Origin: PALSA-278 sp963760285
Lineage (GTDB): Bacteria; Acidobacteriota; Terriglobia; Acidiferrales; UBA7541
Length of the DNA: 64,000 bases
Reading direction: 5' to 3'
Assembly: GCA_963760285.1 (NCBI GenBank)
Contig: CAVXCI010000001.1
Span: forward strand, 310,001-374,000
Part shown: positions 25,649 to 34,475 of the stretch, one piece after another
Layout: each line of letters begins with the position of its first letter
Numbering within the stretch: position 1 is the first letter of the stretch
The notes under the pieces: generated by a model
What the model was told of the DNA's origin: nothing
Seen by the model: only the letters and a program-made list of their open reading frames with translations
The model's database searches: none
Translations under genes and position numbers: made by a program

Positions 25649-27400
25649 ATGCTCACGGAAAACAGGGAATCTGGCGAAAACGTACCGGAGGCATCTCCGC
25701 GGGGCGCGGCAGCTGTATTCGCCGGCGATATTACGCCGCAAATTCCTCAGCCTCTTCCGATGTGGCGGGCGCTGCCGTGGATTCTGGCCACGGCGACGAT
25801 GGTGATTTCGCCAATGTTGTGGCTGGGACAGGCGTCCGGCCACGACTTCCAGTTTCATCTCTCATCATGGTTGGATGTGGCGCAACAGTGGCGGGCGGCA
25901 GTCCTGTTTCCGCGCTGGGCGGAGTGGGCCAATTATGGATTCGGCGAGCCGCGCTTCATTTTCTATCCGCCCGCTTCGTGGTTGCTGGGCGCGGGGCTGG
26001 GGAGCGTTCTCCCGTGGCGCATCGTTCCGGGACTGGTTTTGTGGATCGGGCTGGTTATCGCCGGGCTCAGCATGTTCCATCTGGCGCGGCGCTGGATGCC
26101 CGCGGGCGCGGCGCTGGCCGCCGCTGTTTTTTTCGCCGCCAACCCGTACCATCTGGTGATTGTTTACTACCGCAGCGATTTCGCGGAACTGCTGGCAAGC
26201 GCCCTGTTTCCCCTGTTATTCTCCTTCGCGGTGAATGATTCGCTTTCCCGGCCGCGAAAAATCGTCGCCACGGGAGTCGTTTTCGCGGGGATTTGGCTGT
26301 GCAACGCACCGGCGGCGGTTATCGTCACTTACGCCCTCGGCATCACGTTTCTGTTTCGCGCCATTCGCCTGAAATCGTTGCGGCCATGCGTGGACGGCGC
26401 GCTTTCGATGGCCGTGGGGTTCGGGCTGGCGGCGTTCTATATTCTTCCCGCCGCATTCGAGCGGCGATGGGTGAATATCGAGCAAGCGCTGGCGCCGGAA
26501 CTCGCGCCGGATCACAATTTTCTTTTCGCCCGGTCGTCCGACAAAGATTTCATGGCCTTCAACTGGAAAGTTTCCGTGGTGTGCATCGTGGTGATGTGTG
26601 TCTGCTTGCTTGCGGCCATTGCGGCGCGGCGCGGACGCAGGCTGGCATCCACGGTTTGGGAGCCGCTGGCGTTGCTGGCGGCGGTGTCGGTGGCGCTGAT
26701 GTTTCCGTTTTCGCTGTTGGTGTGGCGGTATGCGCCGGAGTTGCGCTTCGTTCAATTTCCATGGCGATGGCTGATACCGCTGAACGTGTCCTGCTGGTTT
26801 TTTTTCGCGGCGGCAACGGCCCGCTGGCGACGTCGCGCATGGATATGGGCAGGCACGGCGCTCTGTCTGGCCGTGGCGGCGTCCGCGATGATTCGCACCT
26901 GCTGGTGGGACAGCGAAGATATTCCTGTCCTCTCGCAGGCGATTGATTCGGGGCGAGGGTATGAAGGCACGGACGAATATTCGCCGCTGGGATGCGACCA
27001 CTATTCTCTCGCCGAGAACGCCAGGCGCGCGGAGGTTTACGATTCGGATTCTGATTCCGCGTCCGAGGATGAATCTACCGCGCTCGAAATCTCAAGATGG
27101 GCTCCCGAGGAAAAGCAGATCCACGTGAAGGCAGCTGCGCCAACGACCGTGGCCATAAAGCTGGTCCAGTATCCCGCCTGGCAGGCGGACATCAACGGTC
27201 GTCCGGCGAACACGCAGTCCGCGCCGGAAACGGCGCAGATGCTTGTCGCCATGCCGCCGGGAAGCGGGACTATACGCATTCGATTCATACGGACGCCGGA
27301 TCGCGTTGCCGGCGCGGTGATTTCGATCCTCGCCGCTGGTGCTTTGATTTCCGCGGGTCTAATTCTCGGATGCCGCGGGCGCGCCAAACCATCTTCGTGA
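25649..27400 (+). CDS. large polytopic membrane protein (YfhO/GT-C-like)
   Basis: 583 residues with about 10-11 membrane helices, an early loop 'GHDFQFHLSSWLDVAQQW' containing a DF/H motif typical of GT-C-fold glycosyltransferases, 'FGEPRFIFYPPASWLLG', and a soluble C-terminal domain after about residue 445. The layout matches membrane proteins annotated as '6-pyruvoyl-tetrahydropterin synthase related' or YfhO. A role in transferring sugars from lipid carriers is possible but unproved. It is divergent from GH63 and 77 bp before an APC permease on the same strand. Confidence 0.7.
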   Translation: MLTENRESGENVPEASPRGAAAVFAGDITPQIPQPLPMWRALPWILATATMVISPMLWLGQASGHDFQFHLSSWLDVAQQWRAAVLFPRWAEWANYGFGEPRFIFYPPASWLLGAGLGSVLPWRIVPGLVLWIGLVIAGLSMFHLARRWMPAGAALAAAVFFAANPYHLVIVYYRSDFAELLASALFPLLFSFAVNDSLSRPRKIVATGVVFAGIWLCNAPAAVIVTYALGITFLFRAIRLKSLRPCVDGALSMAVGFGLAAFYILPAAFERRWVNIEQALAPELAPDHNFLFARSSDKDFMAFNWKVSVVCIVVMCVCLLAAIAARRGRRLASTVWEPLALLAAVSVALMFPFSLLVWRYAPELRFVQFPWRWLIPLNVSCWFFFAAATARWRRRAWIWAGTALCLAVAASAMIRTCWWDSEDIPVLSQAIDSGRGYEGTDEYSPLGCDHYSLAENARRAEVYDSDSDSASEDESTALEISRWAPEEKQIHVKAAAPTTVAIKLVQYPAWQADINGRPANTQSAPETAQMLVAMPPGSGTIRIRFIRTPDRVAGAVISILAAGALISAGLILGCRGRAKPSS

Positions 27401-27476
27401 ATAGAATTCCTGTTCGACTGGTCTCTTTGATATCGAGACCAACTGACCTAGACTCTTCGGCGGGGGTTCGCGGGGC

Positions 27477-29381
27477 TTGTCGTTTACCAACCTGATTTTT
27501 GGGAGACCGATTCCCACGTCAGAGGAGCGCGCGGAGCAGATCGGCGTCGCCGCGGGAATCCCCATTTTCGGGCTGGACGCGCTTAGTTCGGCTGGTTACG
27601 GCCCGGAGGCGGCTCTCACGCTGCTGATTCCGCTGGGGTATGCGGGAATCGTTTACATCATTCCCATCAGCACGGCGATTATCCTGCTGCTCACCATCGT
27701 TTTTTTCTCCTACCGGCAGACCATTGCCGCCTATCCGGGCGGCGCGGGCTCCTACACCGTGGCCAGCGAGAATCTCGGCAGATTTCCCGGGTTGCTGGCG
27801 GCCACGGCGCTGATGATTGATTACATTCTGACGGTAGCGGTGGGAATTTCCGCGGGAATTGGCGCGCTGGTTTCCGCCGCGCCGGCTCTTTTGCCGCACA
27901 CGCTGGCGCTGTGCCTGGGCGCCCTGGTGTTGATCACCATCATCAACCTTCGCGGCGTGCGCGAGACCGGGACTTTTTTCATGATCCCCACTTACGCCTT
28001 CGTGGGAACCCTGGTCATCACCATCCTTTGGGGGCTCACGAAGGTGGTCTTCGCCAGCGGACATCCGGTACCGGTGGAGGTCCCTCCACCCCCCGCGGCG
28101 GCCGGAGGAGCAGTGGTCAGCCTGTGGCTGCTGATGCAGGCGTTTGCCGGCGGATGCACGGCGATGACCGGAGTGGAAGCGGTCAGCAATGGAGCGAAAG
28201 CCTTCCGCGAGCCCACGGTGCGCAACGCGCAGCGGACGCTCACCATCATCATCGGAATTTTGATTTTCCTGCTCGGCGGAATCGCCTACCTGGCGCGCGC
28301 TTATGGCATTACGGCGACGGACCCGGGACTTCCCGGGTACCAGAGCGTTTTGTCCATTCTGGTGGCGGCGGTGGCCGGGCGCGGAGTGTTTTACTACATC
28401 ACCAGCGCGTCCGTTCTTCTGGTGCTGTCGCTATCGGCAAATACGGCCTTCGCGGATTTCCCGCGCCTTTGCCGGGCCATTTCGGAAAATAGTTTTTTGC
28501 CGCATTCGATGGGCTACCGCGGGCGGCGGCTGGTTTACACCGAGGGAATCTGTGTCCTCGCGGTTATCTCCGGGTTGCTGCTGATCTTTTTTGACGGAGT
28601 CACCAACCGTTTAATTCCGCTTTATGCCGTCGGCGCGTTCCTGGCGTTCACCATGTCCCAGGCGGGCATGGTGGTGCATTGGTGGAAAAAAGGCGGCCCG
28701 GGATCCCGGCACAGCATGGTGGTGAACGCCGTGGGAGCAGTGGCCACGGGAATCACGCTGCTGGTGGTGGCGGTCGCCAAGTTCGTCTCCGGGGCCTGGG
28801 TGACGGTGCTGCTGGTTCCCACCATCATTGCGCTCATGTACCTGGTGCGGGGTCATTATGACCGCGTGAGCGATGAAACCTCGTGTTCCGTGCCGCTGGA
28901 ATTGGACCACGTGGGGAAACCCGTCGTCGTGGTGCCCGTAAAATCCTGGAGCAGGCTCGCGGAGAAGGCATTGCTGTTTGCTCTCACGATTTCCTCGGAT
29001 ATCCACGCGGTTCATGTGAAATTGGAAGCGGACGACAACGATTTGGAAGAGCACTGGGAGGAGCTGGCGGCGGCGCCAGCGAAGCGCGCCGGACTGGCGC
29101 CCCCCCAGCTGACGGTTTTGCAGTCTCCCTACCGCTACATTCTGCTTCCGATACTGACGTTCGTCGGCGAGCTGGAGGCCGCCTCGCCAGATTCCCGCAT
29201 CCTGATCATCGTCCCGGAGATTGTGGAGCGAAGATGGTATGAACATCTGCTGTACAACGCGCGGACGGAAATCCTGCGGGGGCTGCTGCTGCTGCGGGGA
29301 AGCCGGCGGACCGTGCTGGTTACGATCCCGTGGTATCTTTCGGACCGCGAGGGCAAAAAAAACTCATCCCAAAACGGCTGA
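27477..29381 (+). CDS. APC-superfamily permease (KimA-like)
   Basis: 634 residues from a TTG. Twelve or so membrane helices with 'IFGLDALSSAGYGPEAAL' and 'YPGGAGSYTVASENLG' near the N-terminus, then a cytoplasmic domain of about 150 residues ('KPVVVVPVKSWSRLAEKALLFALTIS'). This arrangement matches KimA/YdaO potassium importers as well as amino-acid permeases. The C-terminal domain resembles the nucleotide-binding part of KimA. No ydaO riboswitch fits in the 76 bp upstream. The start codon is weakly supported. Confidence 0.82.
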   Translation: MSFTNLIFGRPIPTSEERAEQIGVAAGIPIFGLDALSSAGYGPEAALTLLIPLGYAGIVYIIPISTAIILLLTIVFFSYRQTIAAYPGGAGSYTVASENLGRFPGLLAATALMIDYILTVAVGISAGIGALVSAAPALLPHTLALCLGALVLITIINLRGVRETGTFFMIPTYAFVGTLVITILWGLTKVVFASGHPVPVEVPPPPAAAGGAVVSLWLLMQAFAGGCTAMTGVEAVSNGAKAFREPTVRNAQRTLTIIIGILIFLLGGIAYLARAYGITATDPGLPGYQSVLSILVAAVAGRGVFYYITSASVLLVLSLSANTAFADFPRLCRAISENSFLPHSMGYRGRRLVYTEGICVLAVISGLLLIFFDGVTNRLIPLYAVGAFLAFTMSQAGMVVHWWKKGGPGSRHSMVVNAVGAVATGITLLVVAVAKFVSGAWVTVLLVPTIIALMYLVRGHYDRVSDETSCSVPLELDHVGKPVVVVPVKSWSRLAEKALLFALTISSDIHAVHVKLEADDNDLEEHWEELAAAPAKRAGLAPPQLTVLQSPYRYILLPILTFVGELEAASPDSRILIIVPEIVERRWYEHLLYNARTEILRGLLLLRGSRRTVLVTIPWYLSDREGKKNSSQNG

Positions 29382-29387
29382 AGATTC

Positions 29388-29462
29388 TGGCTGGGAGGCC
29401 TGGACTCGAACCAGGATAATCAGATCCAGAGCCTGATGTCCTACCGATTGGACGACCTCCCA
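29388..29462 (-). tRNA. tRNA-Gln (anticodon CTG)
   Basis: 75 bases including an encoded CCA (72 without). Acceptor stem TGGGAGG/CCTCCCA, D stem GTCC/GGAC, anticodon stem TCAGG/TCTGA (one G-U) with loop CTCTGGA giving CTG, T arm CCTGG-TTCGAGT-CCAGG, discriminator G. All stems pair. The anticodon CUG reads CAG. Confidence 0.97.
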
Positions 29463-29470
29463 GCAACCGC

Positions 29471-29493
29471 AAAAAAAAGCCGCTAGCGCGGCT
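29471..29493 (-). terminator. intrinsic terminator between hpnI and tRNA-Gln
   Basis: AGCCGC-TAGC-GCGGCT forms a perfect 6-bp hairpin followed on the minus strand by eight T. It lies 34 bp after the hpnI stop and 8 bp before the tRNA. It probably ends the hpn transcript; it also falls inside the predicted leader of the tRNA. Confidence 0.8.
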
Positions 29494-29501
29494 CTCCTAA
29501 T

Positions 29502-29530
29502 ACTGTAATCAGCCGGCGGGATTTCGTCAA
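29502..29530 (-). promoter_or_regulatory. putative tRNA-Gln promoter overlapping the end of hpnI
   Basis: TTGACG (29525-29530), 17 bp and TACAGT (29502-29507) on the minus strand. Transcription would begin near 29495, directly before the terminator hairpin and 33 bases upstream of the tRNA. Confidence 0.5.
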
Positions 29531-30645
29531 CCGCGCGCGGTCCGAGGCGCGACGGGCACCAGGCGCTTGTCACGGATATAAAACTCCGCGCCGCGCCATT
29601 CAATGCGCCGCTTGAAAAAACTGGTGACCCAGACAACGAACCCGAAAGCATCCCGCAGCGGAACCATCCACATCTTGCGCCGCAGCAGCGTGTCGCCCAC
29701 GCCCCAAACGCCCACAGTCCAGGCCATGGCGAAGCGGAAGACCAGATAAGCGCTCAGATACGCCAGCGCAATCGTGGCCGACGGAGCCACGATCGCCGCG
29801 GCGATGGCCCATGGCAGGCCCTGCGTCAAGCAGGAGACCGAAATGCCCCCAGGGCTGGGCATGCCGCATGGTGAGATTCCAACGAACCTGATGTTTGAAG
29901 CACTGACTCATCCCCTGCTTGGGGAACACGGTGAAAACAGGGAAATTGGTCAACTCAATTTTATAGCCCAGCGCGTGGATGCGGTGCCCAGTTCATAATC
30001 GTCAGTGAAATGGTCCACGAGCACCTCAAAGCCGCCGATATCCGCCAGGCGCGCTTTCGTGGTGGCCATGGTGGCGCCCAGCGCAAAATTGATACCGCCC
30101 AATACCCATGCCGAAAGCACTCCGGCATCGAAATCGGAAGTATTGCCCAGCGCCTCAAGTTGGGACGCCAGCGAATTATCCGTAAGGCCGCGGTAAAGAC
30201 ACGTGACGCAGCCGACGCTCGGGTCGCGAAATGGCGCGACCACTGCGCGCAGATAATCCGGGGCCGACGCGAATATCGCTGTCGCTGATGACCAGAATGT
30301 CGTGCCGCGCCTCGCGCACCATGCGCACCAGCTTGTTCACTTTGTTGCAGGTGCCCAGCTTTTCGGCGCCGATCAGCAGCCGATGCGCCGTTCGGGGAAA
30401 TCACGGATCACTCGCTGGATAACGGGGATGGCAGGATCGTTTTCGTCGGGCACGTTAAAGAGAATTTCGTAATCGGGATAATCCTGATGGCAGAAACTGG
30501 CGAAATTCTCGTAGGCTTCGCGGTCCAGCCACTGAACCGGCTTCATAATGCTCACCGGCGGCGTGAAGTCACGCGGCGGCCGCGGGCTGCGGAAAAAACG
30601 GATAGCGGCAAACGTGGCCAGGGCGTAGTAGCGCCAGCGGCGCAA
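29527..30645 (-). pseudogene. hpnI: hopanoid glycosyltransferase HpnI, several frameshifts
   Basis: A GT2 enzyme related to ceramide glucosyltransferase; HpnI adds N-acetylglucosamine to bacteriohopanetetrol. Across frames one reads 'PPVSIMKPVQWLDREAYENFASFCHQDYPDYEILFNV', then a degraded stretch, 'VVAPFRDPSVGCVTCLYRG', 'ALGATMATTKARLADIGGFEVL.DHFTDDYELG', 'NFPVFTVFPKQGMSQCFKHQVRW', and 'TQGLPWAIAAAIVAP' to the C-terminus. Frame changes fall near 30375, 30245, 29990 and 29855. The start is unclear: the open frame runs back to the eamA stop without ATG or GTG. Conserved residues survive in every piece, so the breaks may be sequence errors. Confidence 0.85.
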
Positions 30646-30705
30646 TGCACCGGGCAGGATGGCCCACCGAACAGATGCCAGTCGGTCACGATGTAATTTA
30701 TCCGA

Positions 30706-31486
30706 TCACACAAGCGCGACGCCCAGGCACACAAACCCCACGCCCAGCCAGCGCAAGGCGGAGATTTGCTCGCCAAGCAAATAGTTGCCCGCCCAGGCGC
30801 CAGCCACATAACTTAGCGCAGTTACGGGCACAACAAAACTGACGTTCTCACCAGGAAAGCATGGCAAGCAGCGCAAAAAACGCCAGCGCCATCAGAAAAA
30901 TGCCAGACCACATCCAGGCTCGATGCAATGGCGCGTTTCATCACGCTGAAAAGATTGCGGGGCGAAAAATCATGCACTTCCCCAATATCTTTCATGGCGC
31001 GGGTAACACAAAGTTCGCCGACCGTGCTGCACGCCACAAGCATGCCGAGCGAGGAGGGCAACGCGCACTGTCATAGGCCGCTCCGTGGTGTTATGCGGAG
31101 TCTGTCCGACCAGCAACACGCCCAGGCAAATGATCAGAACGCCAAACCAGCGGTCGGAGCTGACCATTCGCCTAGAAGCCAAAGTAACCCAGCAAGGCGA
31201 CCACGACATAACTAGCGGCGGAAGCGGGCTGGACGAAACTGTAGTCCGCCCAGGAAAGAACCAGCAATAGGAAATCAAAAAAACCAGGAGCGACGCAATG
31301 CCCAGCCAGACCGGCCGGAGAGTGAAGACGCGCAGAAAAACGGTCCGCAGGGACCGGGCGGACGCTGGATACAGCGCCCACATGCTTCATTGCGGGCTGA
31401 GCAAAACGTCGCCCAGGGGGCCGAAAAAAAGCATCAGTGCCAGAAAGATCAGCGTTTTACAGGCGCCGCCCGCAGATGGTCTTCAT
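30706..31486 (-). pseudogene. EamA/DMT-family transporter, several frameshifts
   Basis: A 10-helix drug/metabolite transporter split over all three frames: 'FLALMLFFGPLGDVLLS', 'MKHVGAVS', 'GIASLLVFLISYCWF', 'ASAASYVVVALLGYF', 'LVACSTVGELCVTRAMKDIG', 'VPVTALSYVAGAWAGNYLLGEQISALRWLGVGFVCLGVALV'. The ATG at 31486 is 8 bp after the hpnJ stop and the TGA (30706-30708) abuts hpnI, so it belongs to the hopanoid operon. Its role there, perhaps lipid or sugar transport, is inferred from position only. At least four indels are needed to join the pieces. Confidence 0.78.
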
Positions 31487-31494
31487 GCTTTTAG

Positions 31495-33012
31495 TTACAA
31501 CTGGCTGGCGATGCCCACCTTTTCACGGGAATCCATGGGCGGGACGGCAATCATCGTCTTCTTCTTGCGATTCGCGCGCGGGTCCACTTCCAGCGGTCCG
31601 TACCGAATCGAAGGAAAGACACCGCCTCGTGCGTACAGGCGCTTGCGCTCGTGCGAATCCCACAAAGCTTCGCGCACAATGCGCCACGCCACACGCGGGC
31701 GGAAATAATAGTCGTCGTAGAAGCGGTTGACGGCATTCATCATCTCATCGCCGGAAAGGCCGGGATACTGAAGATGCGGCAACTGGTGGCCGAGGGAATC
31801 GGCGGCGGCTTCGCTGGCCAGATAACCATTCTGCTGGGCGAAGGAGTGGAGTTCCGTGCCCGGATAAGCATGGGCCAGGGAAACCTGAATGGTCTCGCAA
31901 TCGAGTTCCTTGGCGTATTCAATGGTCTTCTCGATGGTTTCCTTGGTTTCGCCGGGAAGCCCGATAATAAAGTCGCCGTGAACGATAATGCCCGCGCGCT
32001 TGCAGTTCTTCACGAAGGTGCGCCCCATCTCCACCGTGGCGCCCTTCTTGATGTTCTTCAAAATTTGCGCATCGCCGGATTCGAAACCAACGATGAGCAG
32101 CCGCGCGCCGCCATCGGCCATCGCGGACAAAGTTTCGTAATCGCTGTGAACGCGCGCCGTGCAGGACCACTGGAGGCCCACGGGCTTCAGCAGTTTGGAG
32201 AGGGAGATGACGCGATCCTTGCGGATGTTGAAAGTGTCGTCATCGAAGAAAACTTCCTTGGCCTGCGGAAAGTTATCCTTCACGAAACGGAATTCGCGGG
32301 CCACGTTCTCATCCGAGCGGACGCGCCAGGCGTGCCCGGAAAGCGTCTGGGGCCACAGACAAAAAGTGCAGAGAGCCGGGCATCCCCGCGCGCTATAAAA
32401 GGAAACATAGGGATGGAGGAGAAACGGAACGTTGTAGTTCTCTATTTTCAAGTCGCGCTTGTAAATTTCAGCCGCCATCGGCAGCGCATCCAGTTCCGGC
32501 GTCTGCAGCATCGGGCGCATCGGATTGTGGACTACTTTGCCGTCCACCAGATAGCTGGCGTTGGCGATCTCGCGCAATGGCTTTCCCTGCGCGTATTCCA
32601 CAACGGGATGGTCAAACTCACCACGGACAATGAAATCAATGTCCTGGCTGGCCAGAAGGCTTTCCGCCGGCTGGATTTGGACCGGCGGTCCGACAAACGC
32701 GATCTTCAAGGAAGGCTTTGCTTCCTTCATCAGCCGCAGGATGCGCAGGTCACTCTGGAATCCCACGGTGGAAGTGAAGAAAACAACGAATTCATAGCCG
32801 GCCGCGATTTTGACCGTCTCCTGAACGGAGACCTTGTGAGGAGGAGCGTCCAATAAACGGCTGCCGGGCAACATGCCCGCGGCATAAGAGAGCCACACCG
32901 GAAACCAATAGGACTCAATTTCCCGGGTGGCGGGCCAGCGGGACCCGGCCCCGCCGTCAAAATTCTCAAAACTTGGTGGATTCAACAGCAGTGTTTTCAT
33001 TACAGACGGCAT
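31495..33012 (-). CDS. hpnJ: hopanoid biosynthesis radical SAM protein HpnJ
   Basis: 505 residues. It begins 'MKTLLLNPPSFENFDGGAGSRW' after four extra residues, an N-terminus that closely matches HpnJ. A cobalamin-type N-terminal domain is followed by the radical SAM core with the cluster motif C-x3-C-x2-C ('ARGCPALCTFCLWPQT') and 'EVFFDDDTFNIRKDR', 'HGDFIIGLPGETKETIEKTIEYA'. HpnJ contracts the glucosamine head group of hopanoids to a cyclitol ether. The first ATG (33012) has GAGAGGA at good spacing; 33000 gives the exact family start. It is intact, unlike its two downstream partners. Confidence 0.92.
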   Translation of the reverse strand: MPSVMKTLLLNPPSFENFDGGAGSRWPATREIESYWFPVWLSYAAGMLPGSRLLDAPPHKVSVQETVKIAAGYEFVVFFTSTVGFQSDLRILRLMKEAKPSLKIAFVGPPVQIQPAESLLASQDIDFIVRGEFDHPVVEYAQGKPLREIANASYLVDGKVVHNPMRPMLQTPELDALPMAAEIYKRDLKIENYNVPFLLHPYVSFYSARGCPALCTFCLWPQTLSGHAWRVRSDENVAREFRFVKDNFPQAKEVFFDDDTFNIRKDRVISLSKLLKPVGLQWSCTARVHSDYETLSAMADGGARLLIVGFESGDAQILKNIKKGATVEMGRTFVKNCKRAGIIVHGDFIIGLPGETKETIEKTIEYAKELDCETIQVSLAHAYPGTELHSFAQQNGYLASEAAADSLGHQLPHLQYPGLSGDEMMNAVNRFYDDYYFRPRVAWRIVREALWDSHERKRLYARGGVFPSIRYGPLEVDPRANRKKKTMIAVPPMDSREKVGIASQL

Positions 33013-33164
33013 GTAGCGGGGTCCTCTCCCCAAAGTACCTCGCACGCAGGGTTTCCACGCACTAAGACATACATATTACCTGATTAACGCGCGACGGCCA
33101 AACATTCCCGCGCCACCGTGCCCATCCGGTGATTTACGCGTGCATCAACTTAGATGCAGAAATG

Positions 33165-34475
33165 CTATTGGAGGTGCTGGGCCAGTTCGCCCGTTGCCTG
33201 CCACAGCGCCAGTTGGGCCTTTTGGCGGGAGAAATCCGTGTCCAGGAAGGCCACCCACTTTTCATTTTCGTCCACGCGCGCCTGTTCCAGGTCGCGCAGA
33301 GTGGCGTGCCCCTGGTCATAACGGCTCTGGACGTTGGACAGATTTTCCTGCGCCAGCTTCAAATCCAGGCGGGCCACTTCGCGCGCCGCGTCCGCCTCAC
33401 GAACATCGCGAATATTCTGCCTGGCTTGCACCGTGGCGCCGCGGCGCTGGGCGCCTTCCGTCAATTCCGCGGAGGTCAACTCGCTCCGCGCTAATGCCAC
33501 GTTGGCCCGGGTATGCGCGCTGAAAAGGGGAATGGTGATTTGCACTCCGGCATTGACGTTATTGCGCTGAAACGAATTGTAGAACTCGTCGTAGTTGTTG
33601 ATCCTGCTCAAAACGTTATAGGTGCCGACCAGGTCCACGGTCGGCCAGTAACCGCCGCGCTCGCCTTTCACCAGATCGGTTTGCGCGGCCCGCTCGGATT
33701 CCGCCTCCTTTACGTCCGGACTGTAAGCGACGGCCTGGCTGACCATTTCTTCCGGGGACATCTCCGCGCCCTGGGGCAAATCTTCCGCGGAGACCTCAAT
33801 GGGACGATCCGCGGGGATGCCCGTGAGATCGTGCAAATCCTCCGCCAGTACGTCGCCGCGTCCTTGCAACTGGACAATGCGCTGCTCGGTGCGCGCCAGC
33901 GCCAAATCCATGCGCGTGGCTTCGATGGATAATTCCAGCCCGGAATCCACGCGCTGCTGGGTAACGTCGCGGATCTGCTGCTCACTGGTCTGCTCCGTGC
34001 GCAGCAGGTCCAGCGAATGCCTCACCTTGGCGAGCTCCAGATAATCCGAAGCGGCGCTGACCATCACGGAATCGCGCACTTTATCCATTTCGACGCGCTT
34101 GCCTTCCGCGCGATCCTCGGCGGCATGGACCTGGCCACGAGCCGGCAGATTGAAGACCGACTGCGTATAGGCCAGGTCGAAAACCGAAGGCGGGGCTCCG
34201 CCCGGAGTGGTGGGGAAGCCGTAGGTATAGCCAACTCCCGACCCTGTGTAGATATTGGGAAGAAACGCGGAGCGGCTGAGGCCAGCCTCGGACTCGGCCA
34301 CAACATACTGCGCTCGCGCCAGCGCAATTTCGTGGCTGTTCTTCACCGCCAGCGTGACGGCGTCCTTCAAGGCGAGCTTCTGCGGCTCCTGTGCGCGGAC
34401 CGGCGCGCAGCAAAAGGCCGCCAAACCCGCCAGGATGACCGGCCATTTCCGTAAGAGATATTTTGATTTATTCAT
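33165..34475 (-). CDS. TolC-family outer-membrane efflux protein
   Basis: 436 residues with a signal peptide ('KWPVILAGLAAFCCAPVRAQ'). Two outer-membrane-efflux repeats with long coiled coils ('LALKDAVTLAVKNSHEIALARAQYVVAESEAGLSRSAFLPNI' and 'NVALARSELTSAELTEGAQRRGATVQARQNIRDVR'). It forms the trimeric outer-membrane channel of the exporter encoded upstream. The ATG at 34475 overlaps the permease stop by 8 bp, so translation is coupled. It is the last gene of the operon. Confidence 0.92.
   Translation of the reverse strand: MNKSKYLLRKWPVILAGLAAFCCAPVRAQEPQKLALKDAVTLAVKNSHEIALARAQYVVAESEAGLSRSAFLPNIYTGSGVGYTYGFPTTPGGAPPSVFDLAYTQSVFNLPARGQVHAAEDRAEGKRVEMDKVRDSVMVSAASDYLELAKVRHSLDLLRTEQTSEQQIRDVTQQRVDSGLELSIEATRMDLALARTEQRIVQLQGRGDVLAEDLHDLTGIPADRPIEVSAEDLPQGAEMSPEEMVSQAVAYSPDVKEAESERAAQTDLVKGERGGYWPTVDLVGTYNVLSRINNYDEFYNSFQRNNVNAGVQITIPLFSAHTRANVALARSELTSAELTEGAQRRGATVQARQNIRDVREADAAREVARLDLKLAQENLSNVQSRYDQGHATLRDLEQARVDENEKWVAFLDTDFSRQKAQLALWQATGELAQHLQ

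Noticed and set aside
27401..27476. c-di-AMP (ydaO) riboswitch before the KimA-like permease
   Set aside because: Only 76 bp separate the genes and no conserved riboswitch core could be seen.
31651..32856. A 401-codon plus-strand frame opposite hpnJ
   Set aside because: Antisense shadow of an intact radical SAM gene, with no ribosome site or recognised motif.
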